A stretch of 64,000 bases of DNA. Origin: Bog-532 sp963830385. GTDB lineage: Bacteria; Actinomycetota; Actinomycetes; Streptosporangiales; Streptosporangiaceae. The stretch is taken from the NCBI GenBank assembly GCA_963830385.1, contig CAWHMD010000014.1, positions 1-64,000 on the forward strand, in the 5' to 3' direction. The stretch's first letter is position 1, and each line of letters starts with the position of its first letter. Both the position numbers and the translations under genes were made by a program. Positions 8,992-17,539 of the stretch are shown here, in pieces. The notes under the pieces were generated by a model that was not told the origin of the DNA, searched no databases, and worked only from the letters and a program-made list of their open reading frames with translations.

Positions 8992-9570
8992 ATGAAAAAA
9001 ATTGCCGGCATCGCGGCTGCACTGTGCACGCTCGCCAGCATGTCTGCCGTGACCGCCACCGCCAGCTCTGCTGCCACCACCGGCAAAGCATGTGTATTCA
9101 ATGCGCCGAACGGCAGGTTGTTGCCCTCTTTGAGCGCGACGAAAGTCGGTCACGTCGCCTGGGCCTTCGAGCTGCCCAGCGGCAACTGGGAGTTCGGCTC
9201 CAACAACGGCCCGGTGAACGGGCTTGGCAGCAAGAGTATGACCGTATTCTGGCCGCACAGCTCCGAGACCACCGTGAGCTGGGCCACCGTGCTGGCCGAT
9301 TTCAAAAGCGCCAAGGGTTACACCCAGTACAAGTGTGCGGCAGTCCGGCCTTTTAACGCCTCCGCGGCTGAGCAGCAGGTCAAGAATGAGCAAAATGAGA
9401 GTTACTCGATACCTCGCAGTGACTGCGAGGCCCAGGTCTACAACGTGCTGAGCAGATATGGTGTCACGCGTTTGCCGGACGACAAGGGAGTCAACGGCTG
9501 GTACTGGGTCCCCAACAACTGGTTCAACAGTTTGTCCAGCGCGGGATTCGGCAAGCCGATCAGCCTCTAA
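8992..9570 (+). CDS. Secreted protein of unknown function
   Basis: The 192-residue product starts MKKIAGIAAAL with a classical signal peptide ending near TASSA. GGGAGG lies 7 nt before the ATG, which decides against the upstream start. The mature part begins KACVFNAPNG and contains four cysteines (KACVF, KCAAV, DCEAQ and the signal-region C), aromatic-rich GHVAWAFELPSGNWEFGS, and a C-terminal GVNGWYWVPNNWFNS. It could be a small extracellular binding protein; I do not recognise a family. A strong terminator follows. Together with the upstream lectin protein it makes a small island of exported proteins with AT-richer promoters. Confidence 0.75.
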   Translation: MKKIAGIAAALCTLASMSAVTATASSAATTGKACVFNAPNGRLLPSLSATKVGHVAWAFELPSGNWEFGSNNGPVNGLGSKSMTVFWPHSSETTVSWATVLADFKSAKGYTQYKCAAVRPFNASAAEQQVKNEQNESYSIPRSDCEAQVYNVLSRYGVTRLPDDKGVNGWYWVPNNWFNSLSSAGFGKPISL

Positions 9571-9588
9571 CGTTCCTCTCGGATACAT

Positions 9589-9624
9589 CGCCCTGGGCGG
9601 ATATCGCTCCGCCCAGGGCGCTTT
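9589..9624 (+). terminator. Perfect 13-bp hairpin terminator
   Basis: CGCCCTGGGCGGA (9589-9601) pairs with TCCGCCCAGGGCG (9608-9620) around TATCGC and is followed by CTTTC. Confidence 0.85.
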
Positions 9625-9735
9625 CAGCGAGGCATTGCCATTCAGGCGGTCGGCAGCACCGGCCGGATGGGCGGACCCGGCGTTGCCGCTCTCAGTAGTC
9701 TTGGGATAGGCGTCGGGCTGAGCGCACGCGCCTGC

Positions 9736-10164
9736 TTATAGAACTGTCTGCCGCCCTGTACTCGCCGCCTCGATCGCTGCCTTCATCTCCCGGGCGCCGT
9801 GCTGCATGCGGACGCGGATCAGTTCGGCCAGGGCATGCGGCAGCACGTCGGTGGTCCAGATCATCCGGCTGGCCTCGGCGCCTTCCGGATGCACTTCGAA
9901 CGTGGCGTGGTGGAACTCGGCCGGTGGCCGCGCGCCCTCGACCACGGCGTAGGCCAGCCGCCGGCCTTCGTCGCCCACGGTGATGATGAGCTCGCGGACC
10001 ACGTGGCCGTCGGGGAAGGTGAGAAAGCGCTGGTCGCCCTCGAGCTTGGTAGCCACAACCCGGCCGGGCAGCAGGCGGCGGTGGACCGCGCCGACGTCGC
10101 GCAGTACGTCCCAGACGAGTTCGGGCGGGGCCGCGATCACGATCTCGTGGCGGACAGAGGCCAT
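9736..10164 (-). CDS. SRPBCC-family (START/Bet v1-like) protein
   Basis: The 142-residue product fits the polyketide cyclase/dehydrase SRPBCC fold: HEIVIAAPPELVWDVLRDVG at the start, a beta-rich middle, and a long C-terminal helix (LPHALAELIRVRMQHGAREMKAAIE). This fold binds hydrophobic ligands in a deep cavity; family members serve in lipid transfer, polyketide cyclisation or as coenzyme-Q-like accessory proteins. No residue here settles the substrate. It is transcribed divergently from the F420-type gene with 77 bp between them, so the two may share regulation. Confidence 0.8.
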   Translation of the reverse strand: MASVRHEIVIAAPPELVWDVLRDVGAVHRRLLPGRVVATKLEGDQRFLTFPDGHVVRELIITVGDEGRRLAYAVVEGARPPAEFHHATFEVHPEGAEASRMIWTTDVLPHALAELIRVRMQHGAREMKAAIEAASTGRQTVL

Positions 10165-10241
10165 GGCGGAGTGAGCCTCCTCTCACTTACAGACCGGTTG
10201 CGAACGCCTGGAGCCCGGATGTTCTGGGCCATACTGCCAGC

Positions 10242-10658
10242 ATGCGGCGAACCCTGAAGTACCGTCTCCTCCGGGTTGCGCTCGGGCCAGGCAACCGCGT
10301 GCTGCGCTGGCAGTTGCGGCACGGGCTCGCGCCGCGGGCGTTCGCGCTGCTGGAGACCATCGGCCGCCGCACCGGCAAGCCGCGGCCCGTCTGCGTCGGG
10401 AACGGCCTGGACGGGGACACCTTCTGGGTCATCGCCGCGCACGGCCACCAGGCGGACTGGGTGCGCAACATCGAGCACGACCGCCGCGTCCGGGTCCTGG
10501 TCAACCGCCGCTGGCGGACCGGCTGGGCGGTCATCGTGCCCGACGATCCGGTCGCCGAGCGGTCCCGCCAGTTGCCGTACCAGTGGGACGCCGCCATCGG
10601 CCGGGCGATCGCCACCAGGCCGCTGACCGTGCGCATCGACCTGATCCCGGTGGCCTAG
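10242..10658 (+). CDS. Nitroreductase/quinone-reductase family protein (F420-dependent Ddn-like)
   Basis: The 138-residue product has the split-barrel fold signature of the deazaflavin-dependent nitroreductase family: LLETIGRRTGKPRPVCV near residues 38-54, then DTFWVIAAHGHQADWVRNIE. Members such as Ddn of Mycobacterium use reduced F420 to reduce quinones or nitro compounds at the membrane. The short length and basic N-terminus (MRRTLKYRLLR) are typical. The cofactor assignment follows the family; no experiment is implied. Confidence 0.8.
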   Translation: MRRTLKYRLLRVALGPGNRVLRWQLRHGLAPRAFALLETIGRRTGKPRPVCVGNGLDGDTFWVIAAHGHQADWVRNIEHDRRVRVLVNRRWRTGWAVIVPDDPVAERSRQLPYQWDAAIGRAIATRPLTVRIDLIPVA

Positions 10659-10722
10659 ACCATGGTCTCGGGACGATAACGGAGTTACGCTTTTCTGGCG
10701 CTGTGGTCTAGAGGAGGCGCCG

Positions 10723-11205
10723 GTGACGAACGGGCCCGGTAACACGATGCCGCTGGTCGCGGCCGGTCAGGGGCTGCTGCGGACGTCGCGCGCGGACCGG
10801 GAGCATGTGGTCGGTGTGCTGCAAGTGGCGTTCGTGCAGGGACGGCTGACCAAGGACGAGTTCGTGGACCGGGTCGGCCGGGCGCTGGCCTCCCGGACCT
10901 ACACCGAGCTGTCCCCGATCACGCATGACCTGCCGGCCCTCCTGATCGGCAGCCAGCTGCCGCGGATGCGCACCGAGGCCGCCACCGGGCGCTCGACGCG
11001 CTCGGCCGCCAGGGTGGTGCTGGGCGGGTTCATCGGGCTCGCGATAGCCATCGTCGCGCTGGTGCTGTCGGTGCTTGCCAACAACCCGCTCGGCCTGCTG
11101 GGAGCGGCGCTGGCGGTGGTCGGCACGTCGGTGGTCGCGGGCACCGCGATGGTCGAGTCGTGGGACCGTCAGCCCGCCCGGCGCCGGTACCGGCTGACTG
11201 CCTAG
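10723..11205 (+). CDS. DUF1707 (SHOCT-like) membrane protein
   Basis: The 160-residue product has LLRTSRADREHVVGVLQVAFVQGRL.KDEFVDRVGRALASRTYTEL, the conserved DUF1707 helix-turn module common in actinomycetes, near residues 17-65. Two membrane helices follow (VVLGGFIGLAIAIVALVLSV and the adjacent LGLLGAALAVVGTSVVAG). The GTG start has GAGGAGG upstream. The DUF1707 module is thought to mediate oligomerisation or regulation at the membrane, but the function is unknown. It ends one base before the convergent MFS gene stops. Confidence 0.85.
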   Translation: MTNGPGNTMPLVAAGQGLLRTSRADREHVVGVLQVAFVQGRLTKDEFVDRVGRALASRTYTELSPITHDLPALLIGSQLPRMRTEAATGRSTRSAARVVLGGFIGLAIAIVALVLSVLANNPLGLLGAALAVVGTSVVAGTAMVESWDRQPARRRYRLTA

Positions 11206-12612
11206 TCACGCCTCGGGCGACGGCTCCGGCTCCACCGCGAGGGCCAGCCCGGCCACCAGCAACGTCAGCCCGGCCGAGATCACCAGGGACAACCGCAGCC
11301 CGCTGACCAGGTGCCCGGCCGCCAGCGAGCCGAACAGCCCGACCCCGATGACGCTGCCGGTCTGCCGGGCGGTGTTCAGCGTGCCGGAGGCGACCCCGGA
11401 ACGGCTGCGGTCGACGCTGCCGAGCAGGGCGGCGGTCACCACCGGAACGATCAGGCCGAGCCCGAAGCCGACCGCCATGAACTGCACCACGATGGCCGGA
11501 TAGCCGGTATCGGGGCCGATGACCAGCATGCCGCCCAGGCCGGCGGCCACCAGCAGCGCCGCCCCGGCCAGGGTGGCGCGCTGACCGGCCACCCGGGCCA
11601 GACGGCCCGCCGACAAGTTGGCGACCCCCACCGCGACGGTGGCGGGGCCGAAGGCAAGCCCGGTGACCAGGGCGGAGTAGTGCCGGGTGTCCTGGAAGTA
11701 CAGGCTGAGCACGAAGATCAGTCCGTAAAAGGCCACGTTGATGAGGACGCCGATCGCCGAGCTGACCGAGAACGTCCTCGCCCGGAACAGGCTCAGCGGC
11801 AGCATCGGCCGGCGCCGGCGCGACTCGATGACGGCGAACGCGGCCAGCGCGACGGCCGCCAGGCCGAAGCCGGCCAGCACCAGCGCGTCGGCGAAGCCGT
11901 ACCGGCCGGCCTCGATCATCGCCCCGGCCAGCGCGGCCAGGGCCACGATGGCGGTCAGCTGGCCGGGGATGTCCACCCCGCGGCCGGCCGAACGGGTGGT
12001 CTCGGTGGCGAACCGGGCGGTCAGCAGGATGCCGGCCAGCCCGACCGGGGCGTTGATGAAGAAGATGGACCGCCAGCCGAGCGAGGCGGTGAGGACACCG
12101 CCGAGCAGCGGGCCGCCGGCCAGCGCGACCGACGCCCCGGCCGCCCACAGCCCGACCGCCCGGGCGCGGCCCTGCGGGTCGCGGTAGGCGTGGTTGAGCA
12201 GGCTCAGCGAGGACGGCACCAGCACCGCGGCGCCCACCCCCTGGACCGCCCGCGCGGCGATGAGCACACCCAGCGACGGGGCCAGCCCGCAGGCCGCCGA
12301 GGCCAGCGTGAACAGCGTGAACCCGGCGACGAACATCCGCTTGGCCCCGATCCGGTCGCCGAGCGCCCCGGCCGACAGGATCAGCGCCGCGAACGCCAGC
12401 GTGTAGGCCCCGACCACCCACTGCAGCCCGCTGACCCCGCCGCCGAGGTCGGCGCCGATCGGCTTGATGGCCACGTTCACGACGCTCACGTCGAGCTGCA
12501 CAACGCTGAAGCCCAGGCTGGTGGCCAGCAGCGCCCAGCCCGCGGAGCGGCCGGTGGCCTGCTCGCCGGTCGCGGTGTCGGGTCCCTTCGTGCCGAGTCC
12601 GTTGGTCGCCAT
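11206..12612 (-). CDS. MFS multidrug exporter, DHA2 (14-helix) family
   Basis: The protein has the DHA2 hallmarks: LDVSVVNVAIKPIGADLGGG in helix 1 (motif D), LGDRIGAKRMFVAGFTLFT (motif A), a G/P-rich helix 5 (GGPLLGGVLTASLGWRSIFFINAPVG, motif C) and about 14 hydrophobic segments. Proteins of this type export drugs or dyes using the proton gradient. ATG 12612 is preferred; a GTG six codons upstream (12630) is possible. It ends adjacent to the convergent DUF1707 gene. Perfect palindromes lie just upstream of the start, which suggests control by a TetR- or MarR-type repressor, although no regulator gene is adjacent. Confidence 0.9.
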   Translation of the reverse strand: MATNGLGTKGPDTATGEQATGRSAGWALLATSLGFSVVQLDVSVVNVAIKPIGADLGGGVSGLQWVVGAYTLAFAALILSAGALGDRIGAKRMFVAGFTLFTLASAACGLAPSLGVLIAARAVQGVGAAVLVPSSLSLLNHAYRDPQGRARAVGLWAAGASVALAGGPLLGGVLTASLGWRSIFFINAPVGLAGILLTARFATETTRSAGRGVDIPGQLTAIVALAALAGAMIEAGRYGFADALVLAGFGLAAVALAAFAVIESRRRRPMLPLSLFRARTFSVSSAIGVLINVAFYGLIFVLSLYFQDTRHYSALVTGLAFGPATVAVGVANLSAGRLARVAGQRATLAGAALLVAAGLGGMLVIGPDTGYPAIVVQFMAVGFGLGLIVPVVTAALLGSVDRSRSGVASGTLNTARQTGSVIGVGLFGSLAAGHLVSGLRLSLVISAGLTLLVAGLALAVEPEPSPEA

Positions 12613-12636
12613 GGTTTCCAGGCTAGGCACGGATTA

Positions 12637-12702
12637 CTTCGATCCCGATCGAAGCGATCCCGCCGCCGTACCCGGGCTGACAACGATGTCTCATTCTGAG
12701 AC
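12637..12702 (-). promoter_or_regulatory. Two perfect palindromes ahead of the exporter gene (operator candidates)
   Basis: CTTCGATC-CC-GATCGAAG (12637-12654) lies 25 bp before the ATG, and GTCTCA-TTC-TGAGAC (12688-12702) lies about 75 bp before it. Both are perfect inverted repeats in a region with no gene. Spacing and symmetry fit binding by dimeric repressors. Confidence 0.55.
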
Positions 12703-12841
12703 TGGGCGGCCGCTGGAGACTGAGCCGTCGAGGAGACTGGGCCGTCGAGGGGGCTGCACGGCCGGCTGAGCTTGGCCCGGCCGGGCGGAGCTGACCTGGG
12801 CGCAGGCCAACCCCCCGGCCGGAAGTGACGTCTCGGCCTGG

Positions 12842-13354
12842 TCAGACCCCGGCTGGGGCCGGATCGTCGGCCGGCAGCAGGCCGGCCTGGCCGAGCATGG
12901 TGCGGGCGCGTTCGGCGGTGCCTTCGCGGGCGATCAGGTCGTAGCGGGTCGCGGCCAGCGAGCGGACCGAGCTGAAGTCACGCCGGCCACGGGTGGCGGC
13001 GTGCGCGACGAACCCGAACACCGCGCCCCAGAGCGTCCCGATCGCGAGGCCGCCGAGGACCACCGCCAGCCAGGCATCGTTGGTGAACAGCCCCAGCAGG
13101 ATGCCGATCAGCAGCCCCAGCCAGGCGCCGGTGGCTGCCCCCGCACCGGCCGCGCGGGCCTTGGTCAGACGCCCGGTCACCCGCTCGACCAGGCGCAGGT
13201 CGCTGCCCACGATGTCCAGCGTCTCGACCGGGAAGCCGTCGTCGGACAGCCGGTCCACCGCGTGCTGGGCGAGTTCGTAATCGTTGAACCGCGCTACCGT
13301 GTTCCAAGCCGCGAAGGCCGGGGTCATGAGCAACGGCTGTTTGTTGGGCAGCAT
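12842..13354 (-). CDS. General-stress protein (GSP17M/YflT-type) with glycine-rich membrane hairpin
   Basis: The 170-residue product begins after a short leader with VARFNDYELAQHAVDRLSDDGFPVETLDIVGSDL, the N-terminal domain of the general stress protein 17M type. Two hydrophobic glycine-rich segments follow (GAATGAWLGLLIGILLGLF and LAVVLGGLAIGTLWGAVFGF), then a C-terminal soluble part with YDLIAREGTAERA. It probably sits in the membrane with both domains cytoplasmic. Members are induced by general stress regulons; the biochemical role is unknown. Confidence 0.75.
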   Translation of the reverse strand: MLPNKQPLLMTPAFAAWNTVARFNDYELAQHAVDRLSDDGFPVETLDIVGSDLRLVERVTGRLTKARAAGAGAATGAWLGLLIGILLGLFTNDAWLAVVLGGLAIGTLWGAVFGFVAHAATRGRRDFSSVRSLAATRYDLIAREGTAERARTMLGQAGLLPADDPAPAGV

Positions 13355-13458
13355 GAGCAGGTCCTTCCTTTCTGACCTTTCCGACCGGGTTCTCCCCGGT
13401 GCTGACCTCAGCTTCGGCGCTCGGTATGCAAAACCGGCGGGTACCCGATGGAGACCGG

Positions 13459-14844
13459 ATGAAGAAGCTCGTGCGGCACCGCCCCTGGCTGACGGCGGTC
13501 ACCCTCGCCGTGCTGACCGGCCTGGCCGCGGCCGCCTGCGGCAGCTCCGGCGGGCAAGCCAGCCAGCCGGGGGCGGCACCGTCGGCGGCGGTTTCCTCGG
13601 CCGCGACCACCCAGATCACCCTGCAGGTGCCGTCGGGCCTGGGCGGGGGAGCCTTTTCCAGTTCCCGGACAGTGACGCTGCCCGAGGGATGGACGGCCGG
13701 GGTCTGGGCCCGGGTCCCCGACGCCCGCATGGAGGCCTGGACGCCGCAAGGTGATCTGCTGGTCAGCCAGCCCGACGACGGCACCGTGGTCGAACTCAGC
13801 CCCCAGCGGCACGGCCCCGCCACCTCGCGCACGGTGCTGAGCGGGCTGACCACGCCCCAGGGGCTGGCCTTCGCCAAGCTCGACGGCCACGAGGTGCTCT
13901 ACGTCGGGGAGTCCGGCCAAATCGACCGCTACGCCTGGAGCGGGAACGGGGTCAGCGGCCCGCCCACCGTCGTGGCCGGGCACCTGCCCGACCAGGACCC
14001 GTCCGGCGACGACGTGCACCGGGACAAGGACGTGACCGTGGCCGCCGGCGGGACCGTCTACTTCAACGTGGGCAGCGCTTCCAACGCCACGCCCAGCGAC
14101 CGGACCATGGACCCGCCCCGCGCGGTGATCATGTCGGTCAGCCCCTCCGGGCAGAACCTGAAGGTGGTGGAGAAGGGGGTGCGGAACGGCGAGGGCCTGG
14201 CCGTGGCCCCGGACGGCACGGTCTGGACCGCGGTCAACAACCGCGACAACATCACCTACCCCTCGCGCTCGCCGTATGAGGGCAACCGGGACCCGTTCGG
14301 CCAGGTGATCCAGGACTACGTAAACGAGCATCCGGCCGACGAGGTGGTCCCGGTGACGCCGGGCCGGGACCTGGGCTGGCCGTATTGCAACCCCGACCAG
14401 GACAACAGTCACCCGGCCGGCTCGCTGGTCAACCTGCCATTCGTGAACGACGCCGTGACCAACCCGGACGGCAAGAGCCTGAACTGCGGTGCGCTCAAGC
14501 CGGTCGAGGTCGGGCTGCCCGCTCACAGCGCCCCGCTCGGCCTGTCGTTCCTGGCGAACAGCAAGATCGCCGCTCCCTGGTCCGGCGGGGCCGTCGTCGC
14601 CGTACACGGTTCCTGGAACCGGCATCCGCCGCGTCCCCCGTCCGTGATGTGGATGCCGTGGGACAGCCGGGGCCACACGCTGGGGGCGGCGGTGACCCTG
14701 GTCGGCGGTTTCCAGGACGCGGACGGCAACCGGTGGGGCCGCCCGGCCGACGCGGTGCCCGGCCCGGACGGGGCGCTGTACGTCAGCGACGACACCGCCG
14801 GCGCCATCTACCGGCTCGTCCCCCCGGCCAAGCCGGCCAGCTGA
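13459..14844 (+). CDS. Sorbosone/glucose dehydrogenase-like PQQ-type beta-propeller lipoprotein
   Basis: The 461-residue product starts at ATG 13459 (GGAGA upstream) with MKKLVRHRPW and the lipobox LAAAC, so it is anchored outside the membrane. The body is a GSDH six-bladed propeller: LSGLTTPQGLAFAKLDGHEVLYVGESGQI, a DKDVTVAAGGTVYFNVGSASN blade, GEGLAVAPDGTVWTAVNNRDNI, LGWPYCNPDQD, APLGLSFLANSKIAAPWSGGAVVAVHGSWNR and PGPDGALYVSDDTAGAIYRL. Relatives oxidise aldoses or sorbosone with PQQ, but many actinobacterial members are uncharacterised and could be binding proteins. The catalytic His is expected in the first blades but I do not see an unambiguous one, so activity is open. Confidence 0.85.
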   Translation: MKKLVRHRPWLTAVTLAVLTGLAAAACGSSGGQASQPGAAPSAAVSSAATTQITLQVPSGLGGGAFSSSRTVTLPEGWTAGVWARVPDARMEAWTPQGDLLVSQPDDGTVVELSPQRHGPATSRTVLSGLTTPQGLAFAKLDGHEVLYVGESGQIDRYAWSGNGVSGPPTVVAGHLPDQDPSGDDVHRDKDVTVAAGGTVYFNVGSASNATPSDRTMDPPRAVIMSVSPSGQNLKVVEKGVRNGEGLAVAPDGTVWTAVNNRDNITYPSRSPYEGNRDPFGQVIQDYVNEHPADEVVPVTPGRDLGWPYCNPDQDNSHPAGSLVNLPFVNDAVTNPDGKSLNCGALKPVEVGLPAHSAPLGLSFLANSKIAAPWSGGAVVAVHGSWNRHPPRPPSVMWMPWDSRGHTLGAAVTLVGGFQDADGNRWGRPADAVPGPDGALYVSDDTAGAIYRLVPPAKPAS

Positions 14845-14886
14845 CCGACTGACCGACTGACCGACTGACCGGCCGGAGGCCGCCGC

Positions 14887-15528
14887 ATGGACGCACACCA
14901 GACCACCCGCCGCAGCTACGACACGGTGGCCGGAGCCTACGCTGGCCGGCTGCGGGACGAACTGGACGGCAAGCCGCTGGACCGGGCCGTGCTGGCCGCG
15001 CTGCTCGAGCAGCGGCCGGCCGGGACACCCGTCGCCGACCTGGGCTGCGGGCCCGGCCACGTCACCGGCTGGCTGGCCGCCCGGGGCGCCACCGCGGTCG
15101 GCGTCGACCTGTCACCCGGCATGATCGAGGTCGCCCGCCGCGAGCAGCCCGGGGCCGAATTCCGGGTGGGTGACCTGCTCAGCCTGCCCGCCGCGGACGG
15201 GGAGTTCGGCGCGGTGATCGCGTTCTACTCGGTCATCCACCTGAGCCCCGGCGAGCTGCCGGCCGCGCTGGCCGAGCTGTACCGGGTGCTGCGGCCGGGC
15301 GGGCTGGCCCTGCTCGCCTTCCACGCGGGCACCGAGGTGCGGCACGTCACCGACTGGCTCGGGCACGACGTCGACGTGGACTTCCGGTTCTACGAGCCCG
15401 CCGACGTGGCGGCGGCGCTGGAAGGCGCCGGGTTCACCGTGCAGGCCCGGCTGGAGCGGGCCGCCTACCCGGCTGAGGTGGACACCCGGCGGGCCTACCT
15501 GCTGGCCGCCCGCCCAGCCCTCCAGTGA
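14887..15528 (+). CDS. Class I SAM-dependent methyltransferase
   Basis: The 213-residue product has motif I VADLGCGPGHVTGWLA near residue 45, the acidic VGVDLSPGMIEVAR, motif II-like VGDLLSLPAADGEFGAVIAFYSVIHL, and RVLRPGGLALLAFHAGTE, all standard for Methyltransf_11/25 enzymes that move a methyl group from SAM. The acceptor cannot be told from sequence. GGAGG lies 8-12 nt before the ATG. A tract of GACCGACT repeats (14842-14872) separates it from the upstream gene. Confidence 0.85.
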   Translation: MDAHQTTRRSYDTVAGAYAGRLRDELDGKPLDRAVLAALLEQRPAGTPVADLGCGPGHVTGWLAARGATAVGVDLSPGMIEVARREQPGAEFRVGDLLSLPAADGEFGAVIAFYSVIHLSPGELPAALAELYRVLRPGGLALLAFHAGTEVRHVTDWLGHDVDVDFRFYEPADVAAALEGAGFTVQARLERAAYPAEVDTRRAYLLAARPALQ

Positions 15529-15561
15529 TAACAGCAAGAAGCGCGCGCGCCACACCATGCG

Positions 15562-16257
15562 TCACACCACCGGCCGGGGGGCGCCCGCCGCTGCGGCCGC
15601 GAACGCGTCACCGACCATGGTGTCGCCGGCCGGCAGGCCCAGCGCCATCCGGACGAACTCGGTCGTGATCCGGTGCCAGACCGGCGCCCGGTGGAGCATC
15701 GCGTGGTCGCCGCTGCGCACCTCGATCGTGGCCGCGGTGGTGACCGCTGCCGCCTGCTCGGCGTAGGCCCAGGTCTCGGCGGGTTTGGTGATGCGGTCGG
15801 AGCTGGAGTGGACCAGCAGCACCTGGCGGCCCGCCAGCTGGCCGGCCGGCTCGCCGGGCGGCAGCCACGGGGCCAGCCCGGCCACCGCGGTCACCTGCGG
15901 GTGACCCGCCACCCGCAGCACCGCCCGGCCGCCCATCGAGTGGCCGACCAGCACCACCGGGATCGGCCCGAACCGCTCGCCGAGCTGGTCGAGAGCCTCG
16001 GTCAGATCGGCCACCGGGGAGGCCAGCTCGCCGTTCCAGCCGCGGACCCGGTACAGCGGGCGGCTCACCACCGTCGCGCCGCCCGGGAGGGCCCGCCGGA
16101 TGGCGCCGGCCAGCGGGATCATCCGCAGCGGAGCCGGCTGGTAGGGCGTGACCGGCGCCGTGCTCTGCGACCGGCCGCCGTGCGCGACCAGCACGGCCGC
16201 GCTGACCGGCGGGGCGCCGGGGCGGCCGGGGAACACCGTCTGGTGGCTCATCCGCAC
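15562..16257 (-). CDS. Alpha/beta hydrolase
   Basis: The 231-residue product has the nucleophile elbow GHSMGG (Ser near residue 123) and a late GDHAMLHRAP that supplies the catalytic His; an Asp near SSSDRIT can complete the triad. VAHGGRSQS near the N-terminus provides the oxyanion HG region. The substrate is unknown. GTG 16257 is favoured by GGAAAGG four bases upstream; ATG 16251 is almost equally likely. Confidence 0.8.
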   Translation of the reverse strand: MRMSHQTVFPGRPGAPPVSAAVLVAHGGRSQSTAPVTPYQPAPLRMIPLAGAIRRALPGGATVVSRPLYRVRGWNGELASPVADLTEALDQLGERFGPIPVVLVGHSMGGRAVLRVAGHPQVTAVAGLAPWLPPGEPAGQLAGRQVLLVHSSSDRITKPAETWAYAEQAAAVTTAATIEVRSGDHAMLHRAPVWHRITTEFVRMALGLPAGDTMVGDAFAAAAAGAPRPVV

Positions 16258-16442
16258 CTGACCTTTCCGGGTCCGGGCAGCTTATCGCGGCCCCGGCCAC
16301 CGCCCGCCGGGCTGGTCGCCCGGGGCCCGGGCCGGTCCCCGGCCGCTGCCGCCCGCCCGGTGCACGGCCGCGATCCGGTCATTGATTTGATGTGAATAAA
16401 GGGTTGAGACATCACCGGGCTGGAACAGGAAAGCAGGCGACC

Positions 16443-17528
16443 ATGACTGACATCACGGGACCGCCGTCCGCGGCACAGCCGCTGTTCATCATGGCGATGG
16501 ACCAGCGCGACTCGTTCGGCACCCTGTTCGGCGTCGAGGGTGAGCCGACCGGGCAGCAACTCGCCGACATGCGGGCGGCCAAGTCGATGATCTTCGCCGC
16601 CGCCCGGCGCGTGATCAGCGACACGCCACTGGTCGCGGGCCGGCTCGGCATCCTGGTGGACGAGGAGCTCGGCACCGACGTGGCCCGGGCGGCCAAGGAG
16701 GCCGGCTTCGTGCTGGCCATGCCAGTCGAGAAGAGCGGTTCCAAAGAGTTCAAGTTCGAGTACGGCGACCAGTTCGCCGAGCACATCGAGGCGTTCGACC
16801 CGGACTGGGTCAAGGTGCTCGTCCGGTTCAACCCGGAGGACCCGGCCGAGCTGCGCGAAGCGCAGACCGCGACGCTGAAGCGGCTGAACGACTACGCCCA
16901 GGACAGCCGGCGCCACTGGATGCTCGAGCTGCTGGTGCCGCCGACCAGCGAGCAGTCGGACAAGTACGAGGACAGTTCGCTGTACGACGAGCTGGCCCGG
17001 CCGGGACTGACCGTCCAGGTCATCGAGACGCTGACCAAGGCCGGGGTACACCCGGGGATCTGGAAGCTGGAAGGGTACGAGACCGCCGAGGGCGCCCAGC
17101 AGGTGCTGGCGGCGGTGCGGGAAGCGGGTCAGCCGGAGAGCTCCTGCATCGTGCTCGGCCGGAACGCGCCCGAGCGCCAGGTTGACCACTGGCTGCGGGT
17201 GGCGGCGCCGCTGGCGGGCTACGTGGGCTTCGCGGTCGGCCGCAGCAACTGGCGGCAGCCGCTGGTCGACTACCTGGCGGGCAAGGCCGACCAGGATCGC
17301 ACCGAATCCGTTATCGCCCGGCACTACCGGCACTTCGTCCACACCTACCTGCAGGCCGACACCGCCCCGGACGAGGCGGAGTTCCGCACTCACCCGCGGC
17401 TTACCCCGGATCGGGAAGCGGTGATCAGGACGGCGGCCGCCGGCGCCGACCCCCGCGAGACCCAGCTGCCGGCCTGGATGGCCCAGTCCCTGCTGGCCGA
17501 GGTCGACGCGCTGCGGGCGGGCAGCTAG
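16443..17528 (+). CDS. DUF2090 protein (myo-inositol pathway aldolase-like)
   Basis: The 361-residue product starts at ATG 16443 (AGGAAAG upstream). It contains FIMAMDQRDSFGTLFG, GILVDEELGTDVARAAKEAGFVLAMPVEKSG, VKVLVRFNPED and WKLEGYET, the conserved blocks of DUF2090. This domain is the C-terminal part of some bifunctional IolC proteins, where it is proposed to act as the aldolase on 2-deoxy-5-keto-gluconate 6-phosphate. Here it is a free-standing protein with no other inositol genes in the window, so its substrate is inferred only. Confidence 0.8.
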   Translation: MTDITGPPSAAQPLFIMAMDQRDSFGTLFGVEGEPTGQQLADMRAAKSMIFAAARRVISDTPLVAGRLGILVDEELGTDVARAAKEAGFVLAMPVEKSGSKEFKFEYGDQFAEHIEAFDPDWVKVLVRFNPEDPAELREAQTATLKRLNDYAQDSRRHWMLELLVPPTSEQSDKYEDSSLYDELARPGLTVQVIETLTKAGVHPGIWKLEGYETAEGAQQVLAAVREAGQPESSCIVLGRNAPERQVDHWLRVAAPLAGYVGFAVGRSNWRQPLVDYLAGKADQDRTESVIARHYRHFVHTYLQADTAPDEAEFRTHPRLTPDREAVIRTAAAGADPRETQLPAWMAQSLLAEVDALRAGS

Positions 17529-17539
17529 CCGCCTGGGCG

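Noticed and set aside
11311..12699. Long plus-strand open frame opposite the DHA2 exporter
   Set aside because: It is rich in Arg, Gly, Gln and His and is the antisense shadow of a GC-rich gene; the minus strand has clear MFS motifs.
14842..14872. GACCGACT repeats as a regulatory array
   Set aside because: Short simple repeat at a gene junction; no symmetry or conserved spacing to a promoter is visible.
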